The position numbers were made by a program, and so were the translations under genes. 64,000 nucleotides of DNA from assembly GCF_018219815.1 (NCBI RefSeq), contig NZ_JADMKU010000007.1:62001-126000 (forward strand), read 5' to 3'. The notes below the pieces were generated by a model. It was not told the origin of the DNA. It saw only the letters and a list, made by a program, of their open reading frames with translations, and made no database searches. Positions 26,229 to 34,201 of the stretch are shown piece by piece. The stretch's first letter is position 1; the number at the start of each line of letters is the position of its first letter. Source of the DNA: Thalassovita aquimarina. GTDB lineage: Bacteria; Pseudomonadota; Alphaproteobacteria; Rhodobacterales; Rhodobacteraceae.

Positions 26229-27565
26229 TCGCGAATTCCCCCTTCAGCATTCTGATCGTGGATGACGACAAATCGATGCGCCAATCCTTGGTCGACCTGA
26301 TGGAGGCCGCCGGCTGGCGCGCCGAGGCGGTGGCGCGCGCCAGCCAGGTCGCCGATATCCTGAAAGGCGGGCTGCCCGACGTGATCCTGTCCGACGTGCG
26401 GATGCCGGGCATGTCGGGGCTAGACCTGCTGGACAGCCTGGGCACGAACGGCGCGCCGCCCCTGGTGCTGATCTCGGCCCATGGCGATATCCCGATGGCG
26501 GTGCAGGCGATCCAGCGCGGCGCCTATAGTTTCGTCGAAAAACCCTACGAGCCGCGACGGTTGCTGACCATCCTCACCCATGCCGCCGAACGGCACCGGA
26601 TGCGGCAAAGCAACGAGCGGCTGAAGGAACGGCTGTATAAACTCTCCGGGCTTGACCGTATCCTGCTGGGCCAGACCGATGCGGTGGCGGCACTGCGCCG
26701 CGATATCCTCGACCTGGCCGAAACCGACGCAACGATCCTGATCGAGGGCGAAACCGGCACCGGCAAGGAACTGGTGGCCCGCGCGCTGCACGATCTGGGC
26801 GCCGATCCGGACGCGCCCTTCCTGGCGCTGAACTGCGCCGCGCTGTCGCCCGACACGTTTGAGGCGGAAATGTTCGGCGTGGCGGGCGAAGCGGACGGGC
26901 GGCTGGTGGCGGCTTCGGGCGGGACACTGTTTCTGGATGAAATCTGTTCCTGCCCCTTGCCGGTGCAGGCCAAGCTGTTGCGGGTGATCGAGGATCGGCA
27001 GGTGCTGCCGGTGGGTGGCGCGCAGCCGCGTCCCGTCGCGTTCCGTGTCATTTCGGCCACCAATGAAGACGTGCAACAGGCCGTCGCGCAAAACCGGTTG
27101 CGGCAGGATCTTCTGTTCCGGTTGAACGCGGTTATGCTGTCCCTGCCGCCATTGCGGCAGCGCCGCGATGACCTGACGCTGCTGGTGACGCATTTCCTCG
27201 AGGATTACGCCCGGATCTACGAAACGCCGGTCCCCGCGATCACGCAGGATGACCTGGCGGCGCTGCTGGCGCATGACTGGCCGGGCAATGTGCGCGAGCT
27301 GCGCAATGCGTGTCAGCGGCGGGTGCTGGCGGCACGGCGCGGCACCGGGTCGATGGCGCAGGCGATGCGCGCCGATCAGCAGATCGAAGACGTGCCCGGC
27401 ACATTGCGCGAAGCGGTGGCGGCGTTCGAGCGTGAAGTCATCGGCAAGGCGATAAAGGCCCATGAGGGCCGGATGGACGCCGCCGCCGAAGCCCTGGGCA
27501 TCGGGCGGCGCACGCTGAACGAAAAGATCGTCAAGCTGGGGCTCGACAAGGACGCCTTGCTGTAA
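26225..27565 (+). CDS. NtrC-family response regulator, DctD-like, lacking the GAFTGA motif
   Basis: The 446-residue protein has a receiver domain (ILIVDDDKSMRQS acidic pocket, phospho-Asp in VILSDVRMPGMSG, Lys in FVEKPYEP). An AAA+ domain follows, with Walker A GETGTGKELVARAL, Walker B GGTLFLDEI and arginine-finger region RQDLLFRLNAV. A C-terminal Fis-type HTH ends it (AAEALGIGRRTLNEKIVKLG). The stretch between EMFG and GGTLFLDEI reads VAGEADGRLVAAS, so the GAFTGA loop that contacts sigma-54 is missing and the segment is shortened. Such NtrC-family proteins (for example Rhodobacter NtrC and HupR) act with the main sigma factor. It pairs with the upstream kinase and probably controls the TRAP genes that follow. 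Confidence 0.87.
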   Translation: MIANSPFSILIVDDDKSMRQSLVDLMEAAGWRAEAVARASQVADILKGGLPDVILSDVRMPGMSGLDLLDSLGTNGAPPLVLISAHGDIPMAVQAIQRGAYSFVEKPYEPRRLLTILTHAAERHRMRQSNERLKERLYKLSGLDRILLGQTDAVAALRRDILDLAETDATILIEGETGTGKELVARALHDLGADPDAPFLALNCAALSPDTFEAEMFGVAGEADGRLVAASGGTLFLDEICSCPLPVQAKLLRVIEDRQVLPVGGAQPRPVAFRVISATNEDVQQAVAQNRLRQDLLFRLNAVMLSLPPLRQRRDDLTLLVTHFLEDYARIYETPVPAITQDDLAALLAHDWPGNVRELRNACQRRVLAARRGTGSMAQAMRADQQIEDVPGTLREAVAAFEREVIGKAIKAHEGRMDAAAEALGIGRRTLNEKIVKLGLDKDALL

Positions 27566-27573
27566 TCGGAATG

Positions 27574-27593
27574 CCCTGCGGAAATCCGCAGGG
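27574..27593 (+). terminator. Terminator-like hairpin after the regulator gene
   Basis: CCCTGCGG-AAAT-CCGCAGGG is a perfect 8-bp stem with a four-base loop, 8 bp after the stop codon. It separates the two-component genes from the TRAP operon. Confidence 0.55.
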
Positions 27594-27626
27594 CTGCCGC
27601 TCTTCGCCATGCATTTTCCTTCATAG

Positions 27627-27655
27627 GCAAGCCGCATCCGTTTGCGGATGCTTGC
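27627..27655. promoter_or_regulatory. Inverted repeat upstream of the TRAP binding-protein gene
   Basis: GCATCCG-TTTG-CGGATGC (27634-27651) is nested within outer arms GCAAGC/GCTTGC. It lies about 40-65 bp before the TRAP binding-protein ATG. It could be the DctD-like regulator's operator or part of the leader of the transcript. No sigma-54 promoter pattern (GG-N10-GC with TGGC/TTGC) was seen in the gap. Confidence 0.4.
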
Positions 27656-27694
27656 GCTCATCTGGAAAAGACCAAAGTCTCTGGGAGGAGCCCA

Positions 27695-28708
27695 ATGCGT
27701 AAACTTATGAACCGGACGGCGATCGCCGCCCTGTCGCTGGCCTTTGCAACCGAAGCGATGGCGACCGAATGGAACGTGTCGCTGTGGGGCAAGCGCCGCG
27801 CCTTTACCGAACATGTCGAAAAGTTGGCCGAGCTGGTCTCGGAAAAGACCAACGGCGAATTCACCCTGAACATCAGCTATGGCGGCCTGTCGAAGAACAA
27901 GGAAAACCTCGACGGGATTTCAATCGGTGCCTTCGAGATGGCGCAGTTCTGCGCCGGCTATCACCGCGACAAGAACCCCTCGATCACCGTCCTGGAACTG
28001 CCGTTCCTCGGCGTGTCGTCACTGCAGCAGGAAATCGAAATGTCGCTGGCGGTGTACCAGCATCCGGCGGTCGTCGCCGATCTGGCGCGCTGGAATGCTA
28101 CCCTGCTGATGCCGTCGCCGCTGCCGCAATACAACCTTGTCGGTGTCGGGGACGCCCCGACGATGCTGGAAGACTTCGAGGGCCTGACCGTGCGCGCCAC
28201 CGGCGGTATCGGCGCCGCGATGGAAACCATCGGCGCTGTACCGACCTCGATGTCGGCCTCCGAAGTGCGTCAGGCGCTGGACAGCGGCATCGTCAAGGCG
28301 GTCAGCTTCGCGCCGCACGCCCACATGTCCTTCGGTACGGTCGAGAACGGTGCCTGGTGGACCACCAACCTGAACCCCGGCACGGTGAACTGCCCGGTGG
28401 TGGTGAACACCGACGCGCTGAACGACCTGCCCGATGACCAGCGCGAGGCGCTGCTGGGCTCGGTCGATGAAGCGCTGGATTACTACGTGGATTTCTACGA
28501 GACCAAGACGATGGACGCCTGGGGCCCGGCGCTGGACGAGCGCGGGATCGAACGCATCACCTTCAGCGACGAAGAAGTCGCCGCGTTCAAGGACGCCGCC
28601 GCGGCACCCGCGGCACAGGCCTGGATCGAAGACAACACTGCGCGGGGCCTGCCCGCCCAGGAACTCTATGATCTTGTCACCGGCATGATTGCTGCCCAAA
28701 GCAAGTGA
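27695..28708 (+). CDS. TRAP transporter solute-binding protein (DctP family)
   Basis: The 337-residue protein has a Sec signal peptide (hydrophobic core TAIAALSLAFATEAMA, cleavage near residue 24) and a DctP-type fold. Typical text includes KLAELVSEKTNGEFTLNISYGG, ITVLELPFLGVSSLQQEI, the segment around MLEDFEGLTVRATGGIG with the ligand-contacting Arg, and MSASEVRQALDSGIVKAVSF. A strong GGGAGGAG ribosome site precedes the ATG. It follows the DctB/DctD-like pair and precedes its two permease genes. A hairpin follows the stop. The ligand is unknown; a carboxylate is expected from the family. Confidence 0.92.
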   Translation: MRKLMNRTAIAALSLAFATEAMATEWNVSLWGKRRAFTEHVEKLAELVSEKTNGEFTLNISYGGLSKNKENLDGISIGAFEMAQFCAGYHRDKNPSITVLELPFLGVSSLQQEIEMSLAVYQHPAVVADLARWNATLLMPSPLPQYNLVGVGDAPTMLEDFEGLTVRATGGIGAAMETIGAVPTSMSASEVRQALDSGIVKAVSFAPHAHMSFGTVENGAWWTTNLNPGTVNCPVVVNTDALNDLPDDQREALLGSVDEALDYYVDFYETKTMDAWGPALDERGIERITFSDEEVAAFKDAAAAPAAQAWIEDNTARGLPAQELYDLVTGMIAAQSK

Positions 28709-28716
28709 CCCTGTCG

Positions 28717-28745
28717 CCCTGTGCCTGTTCCCTTCGGGCGCAGGG
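28717..28745 (+). terminator. Hairpin after the TRAP binding-protein gene
   Basis: CCCTGTGCC pairs with GGGCGCAGGG (one wobble) around an internal loop, immediately after the binding-protein stop and 34 bp before the small permease. It has the same placement as the hairpins after the other binding-protein genes of this window. Confidence 0.45.
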
Positions 28746-28779
28746 CTGACGGTTTTCAGACATCCTGCGGAGAACCATT

Positions 28780-29412
28780 ATGGCCGGATCATCCCTCGTG
28801 CTGTCCGACGACAGCCGGTTGAGCGCGCTTGACCAGACCCTTTACAAACTCGAACGCGTGATGGCGCTGATCAGCGGGCTGGCGGTGTTTTCGCTGATGG
28901 TGCTGGCGGTGGTATCGGTCGGTGGCCGCAACATCGCCAACGCGCCATTGCCGGGCTACGTTGACTGGATCGAACAGGCGATGCCGCTGATCGCCTTCAT
29001 GGGCATTTCCTTCACGCAGCGCGATGGCGGCCATATCCGCATGGATATGCTGGTCGGCGCACTGAAGGGGCGGGCGCTGTGGCTGGTGGAATTCATCACC
29101 ACGGCCACGGTCCTGTTGCTGATGGTGCTGCTTGTCTGGGGCAGCTGGGCACATTTCCAGCGCAGCTTCGATTTCGCCGCCCCGCTTTGGAGCCGCGACA
29201 GTTCCATCGATATCGGGTTGCCGATCTGGCCGGCCAAGCTGCTCGCCCCGCTGGCATTCTCGGTGCTGTGCCTGCGGCTGGTGCTGCAGCTTTGGGCCTA
29301 TGGCCAGGCTTTCGTGAAAAATATCGCCCGCCCGGTCGCCGTGCCGATGGTGGCCGACGCCGCCACACAGGCGGTGATGGAAGCCGAGCATGTCTCGGGT
29401 CACGACGATTAA
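28780..29412 (+). CDS. TRAP transporter small permease (DctQ family)
   Basis: The 210-residue protein has four hydrophobic helices (ALISGLAVFSLMVLAVVSVGGR, PLIAFMGISF, FITTATVLLLMVLLVWGSW, LLAPLAFSVLCLRLVLQLW) and the DctQ pattern NAPLPGYVDWIEQAMPLIAF plus QRDGGHIRMDMLVGAL. A CGGAGA ribosome site precedes the ATG. It is partner to the large permease 11 bp downstream. Confidence 0.92.
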   Translation: MAGSSLVLSDDSRLSALDQTLYKLERVMALISGLAVFSLMVLAVVSVGGRNIANAPLPGYVDWIEQAMPLIAFMGISFTQRDGGHIRMDMLVGALKGRALWLVEFITTATVLLLMVLLVWGSWAHFQRSFDFAAPLWSRDSSIDIGLPIWPAKLLAPLAFSVLCLRLVLQLWAYGQAFVKNIARPVAVPMVADAATQAVMEAEHVSGHDD

Positions 29413-29423
29413 GGAATACAGAT

Positions 29424-30824
29424 ATGGAACCGATTGATATTGGCCTTGCCGTTTCCGGCGGTCTTCTCGTTCTCGTCGTGCTGGGGATGCGGGTGGCGTT
29501 TGCCGCCGGGTTTGCCGGGCTGGTCGGGCTGGTGTGGATCTTCTGGGCCAAGTTCGACTATGACGGCGCACGTTTCGCCAAGGCGCTGACCATCGCGGTC
29601 AAAACCGCCGGGCAGGTGCCGCATTCCAAGGTGTCGAGCCAGGCGTTGTCGCTGATCCCCACCTTCATCCTGATCGGCTACCTAGCCTATTATGCCGGTC
29701 TGACCAAGGCGCTGTTCGAAGCCGCCAAGCGCTGGCTGGCCTGGGTGCCGGGCGGATTGGCGGTGTCGACCGTTTTTGCCACCGCCGGTTTCGCCGCCGT
29801 GTCCGGCGCCTCGGTCGCGACCTCGGCCGTGTTCGCCCGCATCGCGATCCCCGAGATGCTGAAGATCGGTTACGACAAGCGCTTCGCCGCAGGTGTCGTG
29901 GCGGCGGGCGGCACGCTGGCGTCGCTGATCCCGCCCTCGGCGATCCTGGTGATCTACGCGATCATCGTCGAACAGGACGTCGGCAAACTGCTGCTGGCGG
30001 GATTCATTCCCGGCGCGTTCTCGGCGGTGATCTACGGATTGCTGATCATCGGCATGGCGATGACGATCAAGGGCTTCGGACCTGCGGTCACCGGCTTCAC
30101 CTGGAAGGAACGGTTCGTATCGCTGCCACCGGCGCTTCCTATCGTCTTTGTCGTCGTGACGATCATTTTCTTCGTCTACAACCCGTTCGGCGGCGATGCC
30201 TGGGGCACGCCCACCGAGGGCGGTGCAATTGGGGCTTTCGTGGTGTTCCTGATGGCGCTTTACAAGGGCATGCGCTGGGCCGAACTGAAGGATGCACTGC
30301 TGGAAACCGCCAAGCTGAGCGTGATGATCTTCACCATCATCTGGGGCGTGCTGATCTATGTCCGGTTCCTCGGTTTCGCGCAATTGCCGGCGGCGTTTTC
30401 CGATTGGATCACATCGCTCACCCTGTCGCCGATGCTGATCCTGATCTGCATCCTGCTGGCCTATGCCGTTCTGGGCATGTTCATGGATGCCATCGGGATG
30501 CTGCTGCTGACCTTGCCGGTGGTCTACCCGGCGGTGATGGCGCTCAATGGTGGTGAATTCGTGTCCGCTGCCGACAGCACCTTCGGCATGTCTGGCCCGA
30601 TGTGCGCGATCTGGTTCGGCATCCTGGTTGTGAAGATGGCCGAGTTTTGCCTGATCACGCCGCCGATCGGTCTGAACTGCTTCGTGGTGGCGGGCGTGCG
30701 CGACGATCTGAGCGTGCAGGACGTGTTCAAGGGGGTGACGCCGTTCTTCATAGCCGATGCCGTCACCATAGCGCTTCTTGTTGCCTTCCCGGCCATCGTG
30801 CTGTGGCTGCCGGGGCAGGCGTAA
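29424..30824 (+). CDS. TRAP transporter large permease (DctM family)
   Basis: The 466-residue membrane protein has the DctM pattern: LIPTFILIGYLAYYAGLTKAL, the GFAAVSGASVATSAVFARIA segment, GGTLASLIPPSAILVIYAII, PTEGGAIGAFVVF, and a C-terminal ILLAYAVLGMFMDAIGMLLL and FCLITPPIGLNCFVVAGV. AAGGA 8 bp before the ATG at 29424 sets the start; the frame is open further upstream inside the small permease gene. It completes the second TRAP transporter. Confidence 0.93.
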   Translation: MEPIDIGLAVSGGLLVLVVLGMRVAFAAGFAGLVGLVWIFWAKFDYDGARFAKALTIAVKTAGQVPHSKVSSQALSLIPTFILIGYLAYYAGLTKALFEAAKRWLAWVPGGLAVSTVFATAGFAAVSGASVATSAVFARIAIPEMLKIGYDKRFAAGVVAAGGTLASLIPPSAILVIYAIIVEQDVGKLLLAGFIPGAFSAVIYGLLIIGMAMTIKGFGPAVTGFTWKERFVSLPPALPIVFVVVTIIFFVYNPFGGDAWGTPTEGGAIGAFVVFLMALYKGMRWAELKDALLETAKLSVMIFTIIWGVLIYVRFLGFAQLPAAFSDWITSLTLSPMLILICILLAYAVLGMFMDAIGMLLLTLPVVYPAVMALNGGEFVSAADSTFGMSGPMCAIWFGILVVKMAEFCLITPPIGLNCFVVAGVRDDLSVQDVFKGVTPFFIADAVTIALLVAFPAIVLWLPGQA

Positions 30825-30869
30825 CGGCGCGCATCCCGAGGCGAAGTTCGCCCTGAATATTGGAAAATA

Positions 30870-30900
30870 CCGCCTGCCCCCCGGGGCGGGCGGTTTGTCT
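30870..30900 (+). terminator. Rho-independent terminator of the TRAP operon
   Basis: CCGCCTGCCCC pairs with GGGGCGGGCGG (one wobble) with a very short loop, followed by TTTGTCTTTT. It lies 45 bp after the large permease stop. Confidence 0.7.
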
Positions 30901-30947
30901 TTTAGGAGGCATGTGCGGGGCGGATAGGGGATATTGCGGGATGGGAT

Positions 30948-30977
30948 GATATCGGTATACATATGTATACCGATATC
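30948..30977. promoter_or_regulatory. Perfect 30-bp palindrome directly upstream of the TauE/SafE gene
   Basis: Two 13-base arms, GATATCGGTATAC and its exact complement, flank a self-complementary ATAT, so the whole 30 bp reads the same on both strands. It ends 16 bp before the ATG and must overlap the ribosome site or promoter region. GTATAC occurs in both arms. The symmetry points to an operator bound by one or two regulator dimers; a GntR-type protein is possible because its sites often contain GTATAC. No regulator gene is adjacent. Confidence 0.65.
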
Positions 30978-30993
30978 GCGAGGTAAGTGACAG

Positions 30994-31743
30994 ATGAGCA
31001 TAGAGGCGCTTTTCGGCGGGTTCGAACCCCTTGTGCTGCTGGTGTTGCTCGCCACCTCCTTCCTGGGGTCGTTCATCACGGTTTCGCTGGGGATCGGCGG
31101 CGGGGCGCTTCTGCTGGCGGTGATGGCAAGCCTGCTTCCGCCCGTGGCGCTGATCCCGGTGCATGGCGTGATCCAGTTCGGATCGAACGTGTTCCGCGCC
31201 GCGATCCTGTTCAAGCACACCTATTGGCCACCCTTCGTCGCCTTCGCGCTTGGCACCGGTTTCGGCGCGGCGGTGGGCGGATCGGTGGTGGTCAACCTGC
31301 CGCCCGCCATCGTGCAGATCGGTGTCGGCGGTTTCGTGATTTTCAGCGTTCTGTCGCGCCCGCCGGCCTGGCTGTCGCGGTTGCCCTTCGTGACCGCCAC
31401 GATTTCCAGTTTCCTGACGATGTTCTTTGGTGCCACCGGGGTTTTCGTCGCCAATTTCACCAAGTCGCTGCAGTTGCCGCGCGAACGGCATGTCGCGACA
31501 CATGCCGGGTTCATGACGTTGCAACATGTCCTGAAGGTGGTGGTCTTCGGGGTCCTGGGAATTCATTTCGGGCCGTGGATCGGTTTCATCGCGGCGATGA
31601 TTTTCACCGGGCTTCTGGGCACGATCCTGGGACGGCAGGTGCTGGTCCGGATCGGCGACAAGGGGTTCAAGCGCGCGCTCGATATCATCCTCGTGCTGGT
31701 GTCGCTGCGGCTGATCTGGCAGGGCGCAGGCAGTTTCCTGTAA
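30994..31743 (+). CDS. TauE/SafE family membrane transporter (sulfite/anion exporter type)
   Basis: The 249-residue protein has about eight hydrophobic helices and two similar halves, as in the TauE/SafE (DUF81) family: GSFITVSLGIGGGALLLAVMASLLPPVALIPVHGVIQFGSNVFRA in the first half and SSFLTMFFGATGVFVANFTKSL in the second. Members export sulfite, sulfonate breakdown products or other organic anions. A GAGGTAA ribosome site lies 7 bp before the ATG. It appears to be a single-gene unit under the palindromic operator. The anion is not known. Confidence 0.88.
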   Translation: MSIEALFGGFEPLVLLVLLATSFLGSFITVSLGIGGGALLLAVMASLLPPVALIPVHGVIQFGSNVFRAAILFKHTYWPPFVAFALGTGFGAAVGGSVVVNLPPAIVQIGVGGFVIFSVLSRPPAWLSRLPFVTATISSFLTMFFGATGVFVANFTKSLQLPRERHVATHAGFMTLQHVLKVVVFGVLGIHFGPWIGFIAAMIFTGLLGTILGRQVLVRIGDKGFKRALDIILVLVSLRLIWQGAGSFL

Positions 31744-31818
31744 CGGCGGGGAAACGAATTTTGCCTTGCTTCCGCGGGCTTGCTCTGGCTTGCTCGGGTG
31801 CGAAAGGACGAACCCTTG

Positions 31819-32871
31819 ATGCCCGATCTGACCGGCTATTCGATGCCTTCGGTGCTTGCGCTGTTCCTGCTGGCGGCGCTGCTGGTCTGGATTTCCGGAA
31901 CGCGGCTGGCCCAGTATGGTGACGAAATCGCCGAACGGTTGCAGCTTACCCGTGAATTCATCGGGCTGATTTTCCTCGCGACCGTCACCGAACTGCCCGA
32001 GATCGTGACCACCTTCACCGCGGCGCAGGTGGAAAACGCTGCGCTGGTGCTGGGTAACATGTTCGGCGGCATCACCATGCAGACCGCGATCCTGGCGGTG
32101 GCCGATTTCTTCGCGGTGCGCCACGCGCTGACGTCGTGGCCGCGCAAACCTACCCATGCGCTCGTGGCGGTGATGCTGATCGTTTTGCTGAGCGCTTTGC
32201 TGGCGGTGACCTTCATCGGCGACAGGGCCCTGTTTTCTCATGTGGGGATCGGCGCGATCTGCCTGTCGCTGGGCTTCCCGGTGGTGATCGCCCTGCAGCG
32301 CGGTTTCGACCAGAAAGCGAGCTGGGCGCCGGTCGACCTACCCGACGAGGACCGGCCAAGCAAGGCGCGCCAACGTGCCGATGGAACGCTGTCTGAATGC
32401 CGAACACAGGTGCTGGTCCTGCGTGCCGGGTTGTTCAGCCTGCTGATCCTCGGGGCCGGCATGGTTCTGGCGCTGTCGGCCGACGCGCTGGCGCAAAAGA
32501 CGTCGCTGGGGGGATCTTTTATCGGGGCAAGCCTGCTGGCCGCCGCGACCTCGCTGCCCGAACTCAGCACCACGCTGGCGGCGGCGCGGCTCGGGGCCTA
32601 CACGATGGCGATCGCCAATATCTTCGGCAGCAACCTGATCATGCTGGCGCTGATCCTGCCGGCCGACCTGGCCTATGAGCCGGGGCCGATCCTGTCGCAG
32701 GCCGACGCCAGCGCTCAGTTCAGCATCGCCACCGGCATTATGGTGACCGCGATCTATGTCGCCGGAATCCTGATCCGCCGTACGCCGAACCTGCTGGGCG
32801 CGGGGCTGGATTCCTGGCTGGTGATGGGGGTTTATCTTGCCTCGCTGGCGGGTCTTTACCTCATGAACTGA
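31819..32871 (+). CDS. Sodium/calcium exchanger (CaCA) family membrane protein
   Basis: The 350-residue protein has about ten hydrophobic helices and two alpha repeats. The first is LIFLATVTELPEIVTTFTAA with GNMFGGITMQTAIL, and the second AATSLPELSTTLAAARLGAYTM with ANIFGSNLIMLALIL. The paired TELPE/TSLPE motifs carry the Glu residues that bind the cation. A hydrophilic loop (about residues 165-200) separates the halves. The ATG at 31819 is preceded by AAGGA; an in-frame TTG at 31780 is less likely. Family members exchange sodium or protons for calcium or another cation. Its stop overlaps the convergent CapA-like gene by 11 bp. Confidence 0.85.
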   Translation: MPDLTGYSMPSVLALFLLAALLVWISGTRLAQYGDEIAERLQLTREFIGLIFLATVTELPEIVTTFTAAQVENAALVLGNMFGGITMQTAILAVADFFAVRHALTSWPRKPTHALVAVMLIVLLSALLAVTFIGDRALFSHVGIGAICLSLGFPVVIALQRGFDQKASWAPVDLPDEDRPSKARQRADGTLSECRTQVLVLRAGLFSLLILGAGMVLALSADALAQKTSLGGSFIGASLLAAATSLPELSTTLAAARLGAYTMAIANIFGSNLIMLALILPADLAYEPGPILSQADASAQFSIATGIMVTAIYVAGILIRRTPNLLGAGLDSWLVMGVYLASLAGLYLMN

Positions 32872-33985
32872 GCGACAGGGTGCCGTCCGGCGCCAGTGTG
32901 ACCGCGCCGTCGAAACGGCCGCATTCGCGGTTCATGCGCCCGGCCAGCCACCGCGCGTCCTCGTCCCCGGCGCGCTGCAGCCGGAAGGCGTGGATGCGGT
33001 AGGGGATCATCGACAGGGCAACAAGCGTTCCGTCGGCGGGGTTCAGATCGGCGATACAGGCCAGCGCCAGGGCGGGGCGATAGCCATCGTGCCCGCCGAT
33101 GCCTTCGTAATCGTTGATCAGGTCGCCGCAGCCGTAGAGGATCAGCTTGCCGTCATGCAACTCTACCGCCTTGGGGTGGTGCGAGGAATGGCCGAAGACG
33201 ACATCCGCCCCGGCCTCGTCGATCAGCGCATGGGCCAGCGCCCGGTCCTCCGGGGCGATGTCATAGCCCCAGTTGCCGCCCCAATGCAGCGACACCACCA
33301 GGATGTCGCCCGGCCGCCGCACCGGATCGATCCGGTCGCGGACGACTTCAGCGGTGTCCTCTGCCCGGTCGGGCATGACCGCCACCCCCGGCATCAGCGG
33401 CCCGGCGGCCCAGCTGTCGGGCACGCCGCTGTCCCAACGTCCGAAGGCCAGTAACAGAAGCCGCTGGCCGTTGGGCAGCGGGATGACCAGCGGCGCCTCG
33501 GCCTGTTCAATGGTTTCGCCCGCGCCGACCTGCGCCAGCCCGGCCCGCGACAGGGTTTGCAGCGTTTCCAGCAACCCCTCGCGGCCCCAGTCGAGCACAT
33601 GGTTGTTGGCCAGGATGCAGGCGTCCGGCTGCAGCGCTTGCAGAGCCGCGATATTGCCCGGGTGCATCCGGTAATGGATGCCCTTCGGGGCCGGGTGGCT
33701 GGCTGTGGTGACGGCGGTTTCCAGATTGAGCAGCCGCGCATCGCAGCCGCGATCGGCAAGATCGCTCAGCAGATCGCCCCAGACATAATCGGCCGCCACC
33801 GGCGCGGGGATCTTGCCGCAGTGTCGTTCGGCCAGATCGACATAGCCCTTGGCCGAACGCATGTAGCCTTCGTAAAGCACCGGATCGGATGGCTGCGGCA
33901 GGATCTGGTCGATCCCGCGTCCAAGCATCACGTCACCGGCGAGGAACAGCCGGATACGGTTGGCGGAAGGGGGCGCGATCGTCAT
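32861..33985 (-). CDS. CapA family protein (metallophosphatase-like)
   Basis: The 374-residue protein has the CapA/PgsA pattern with calcineurin-like metal ligands: FLAGDVMLGRGID, LLNLETAVT, ACILANNHVLDWG, VVSLHWGGNWGYDIAP and VVFGHSSHHPKAVE. CapA proteins are linked to poly-gamma-glutamate or other surface polymer production, though many solitary copies are of unknown role. The ATG at 33985 gives the normal start just before AGDVMLGR; the frame stays open another 29 codons. No signal peptide is obvious, unlike membrane-anchored CapA of Bacillus. It is convergent with the exchanger and stands 216 bp from the polysaccharide locus. Confidence 0.85.
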   Translation of the reverse strand: MTIAPPSANRIRLFLAGDVMLGRGIDQILPQPSDPVLYEGYMRSAKGYVDLAERHCGKIPAPVAADYVWGDLLSDLADRGCDARLLNLETAVTTASHPAPKGIHYRMHPGNIAALQALQPDACILANNHVLDWGREGLLETLQTLSRAGLAQVGAGETIEQAEAPLVIPLPNGQRLLLLAFGRWDSGVPDSWAAGPLMPGVAVMPDRAEDTAEVVRDRIDPVRRPGDILVVSLHWGGNWGYDIAPEDRALAHALIDEAGADVVFGHSSHHPKAVELHDGKLILYGCGDLINDYEGIGGHDGYRPALALACIADLNPADGTLVALSMIPYRIHAFRLQRAGDEDARWLAGRMNRECGRFDGAVTLAPDGTLSLSS

Positions 33986-34100
33986 GCCAAAAGGATAGCG
34001 CAGCCGGTGCGGGGCCGACTTGACGGGTATCAAGTGCCGCGCATTCCTGCCCTTTAGGCGGCGCCGCACCACGGGCGGGCCGGATTTGACAGGTGCGTGA

Positions 34101-34114
34101 TTGAGCTATGTCAA
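34101..34114. promoter_or_regulatory. CRP/FNR-type box upstream of the Sel1-repeat gene
   Basis: TTGAGCTATGTCAA has perfect TTGA-N6-TCAA half-sites, 88 bp before the ATG of the Sel1 gene. It is nearly identical, including flanks (TTGAGCnATnTCAAAGA), to the box at 38206-38219 before the UDP-xylose synthase gene. Shared control of both halves of the polysaccharide locus is inferred. Confidence 0.55.
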
Positions 34115-34201
34115 AGAAAACCAATACAGTTTGTGTGTTCCTGTCCGGGCGAACAGATATGTTTACCAACTGACAGGTCAGGCTGCCGGAAAGGGGGCCA
34201 C

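Noticed and set aside
27594-27694. Sigma-54 promoter upstream of the TRAP genes controlled by the DctD-like regulator
   Set aside because: No GG-N10-GC element in a TGGCAC-N5-TTGC context was found in the gap, in line with the missing GAFTGA loop.
29682-32241. Long minus-strand open frames (about 500 residues each) opposite the TRAP permease, TauE and exchanger genes
   Set aside because: They are rich in His, Arg, Gln and Asp in the way antisense frames of hydrophobic membrane genes are, and they cross terminators and the palindrome.
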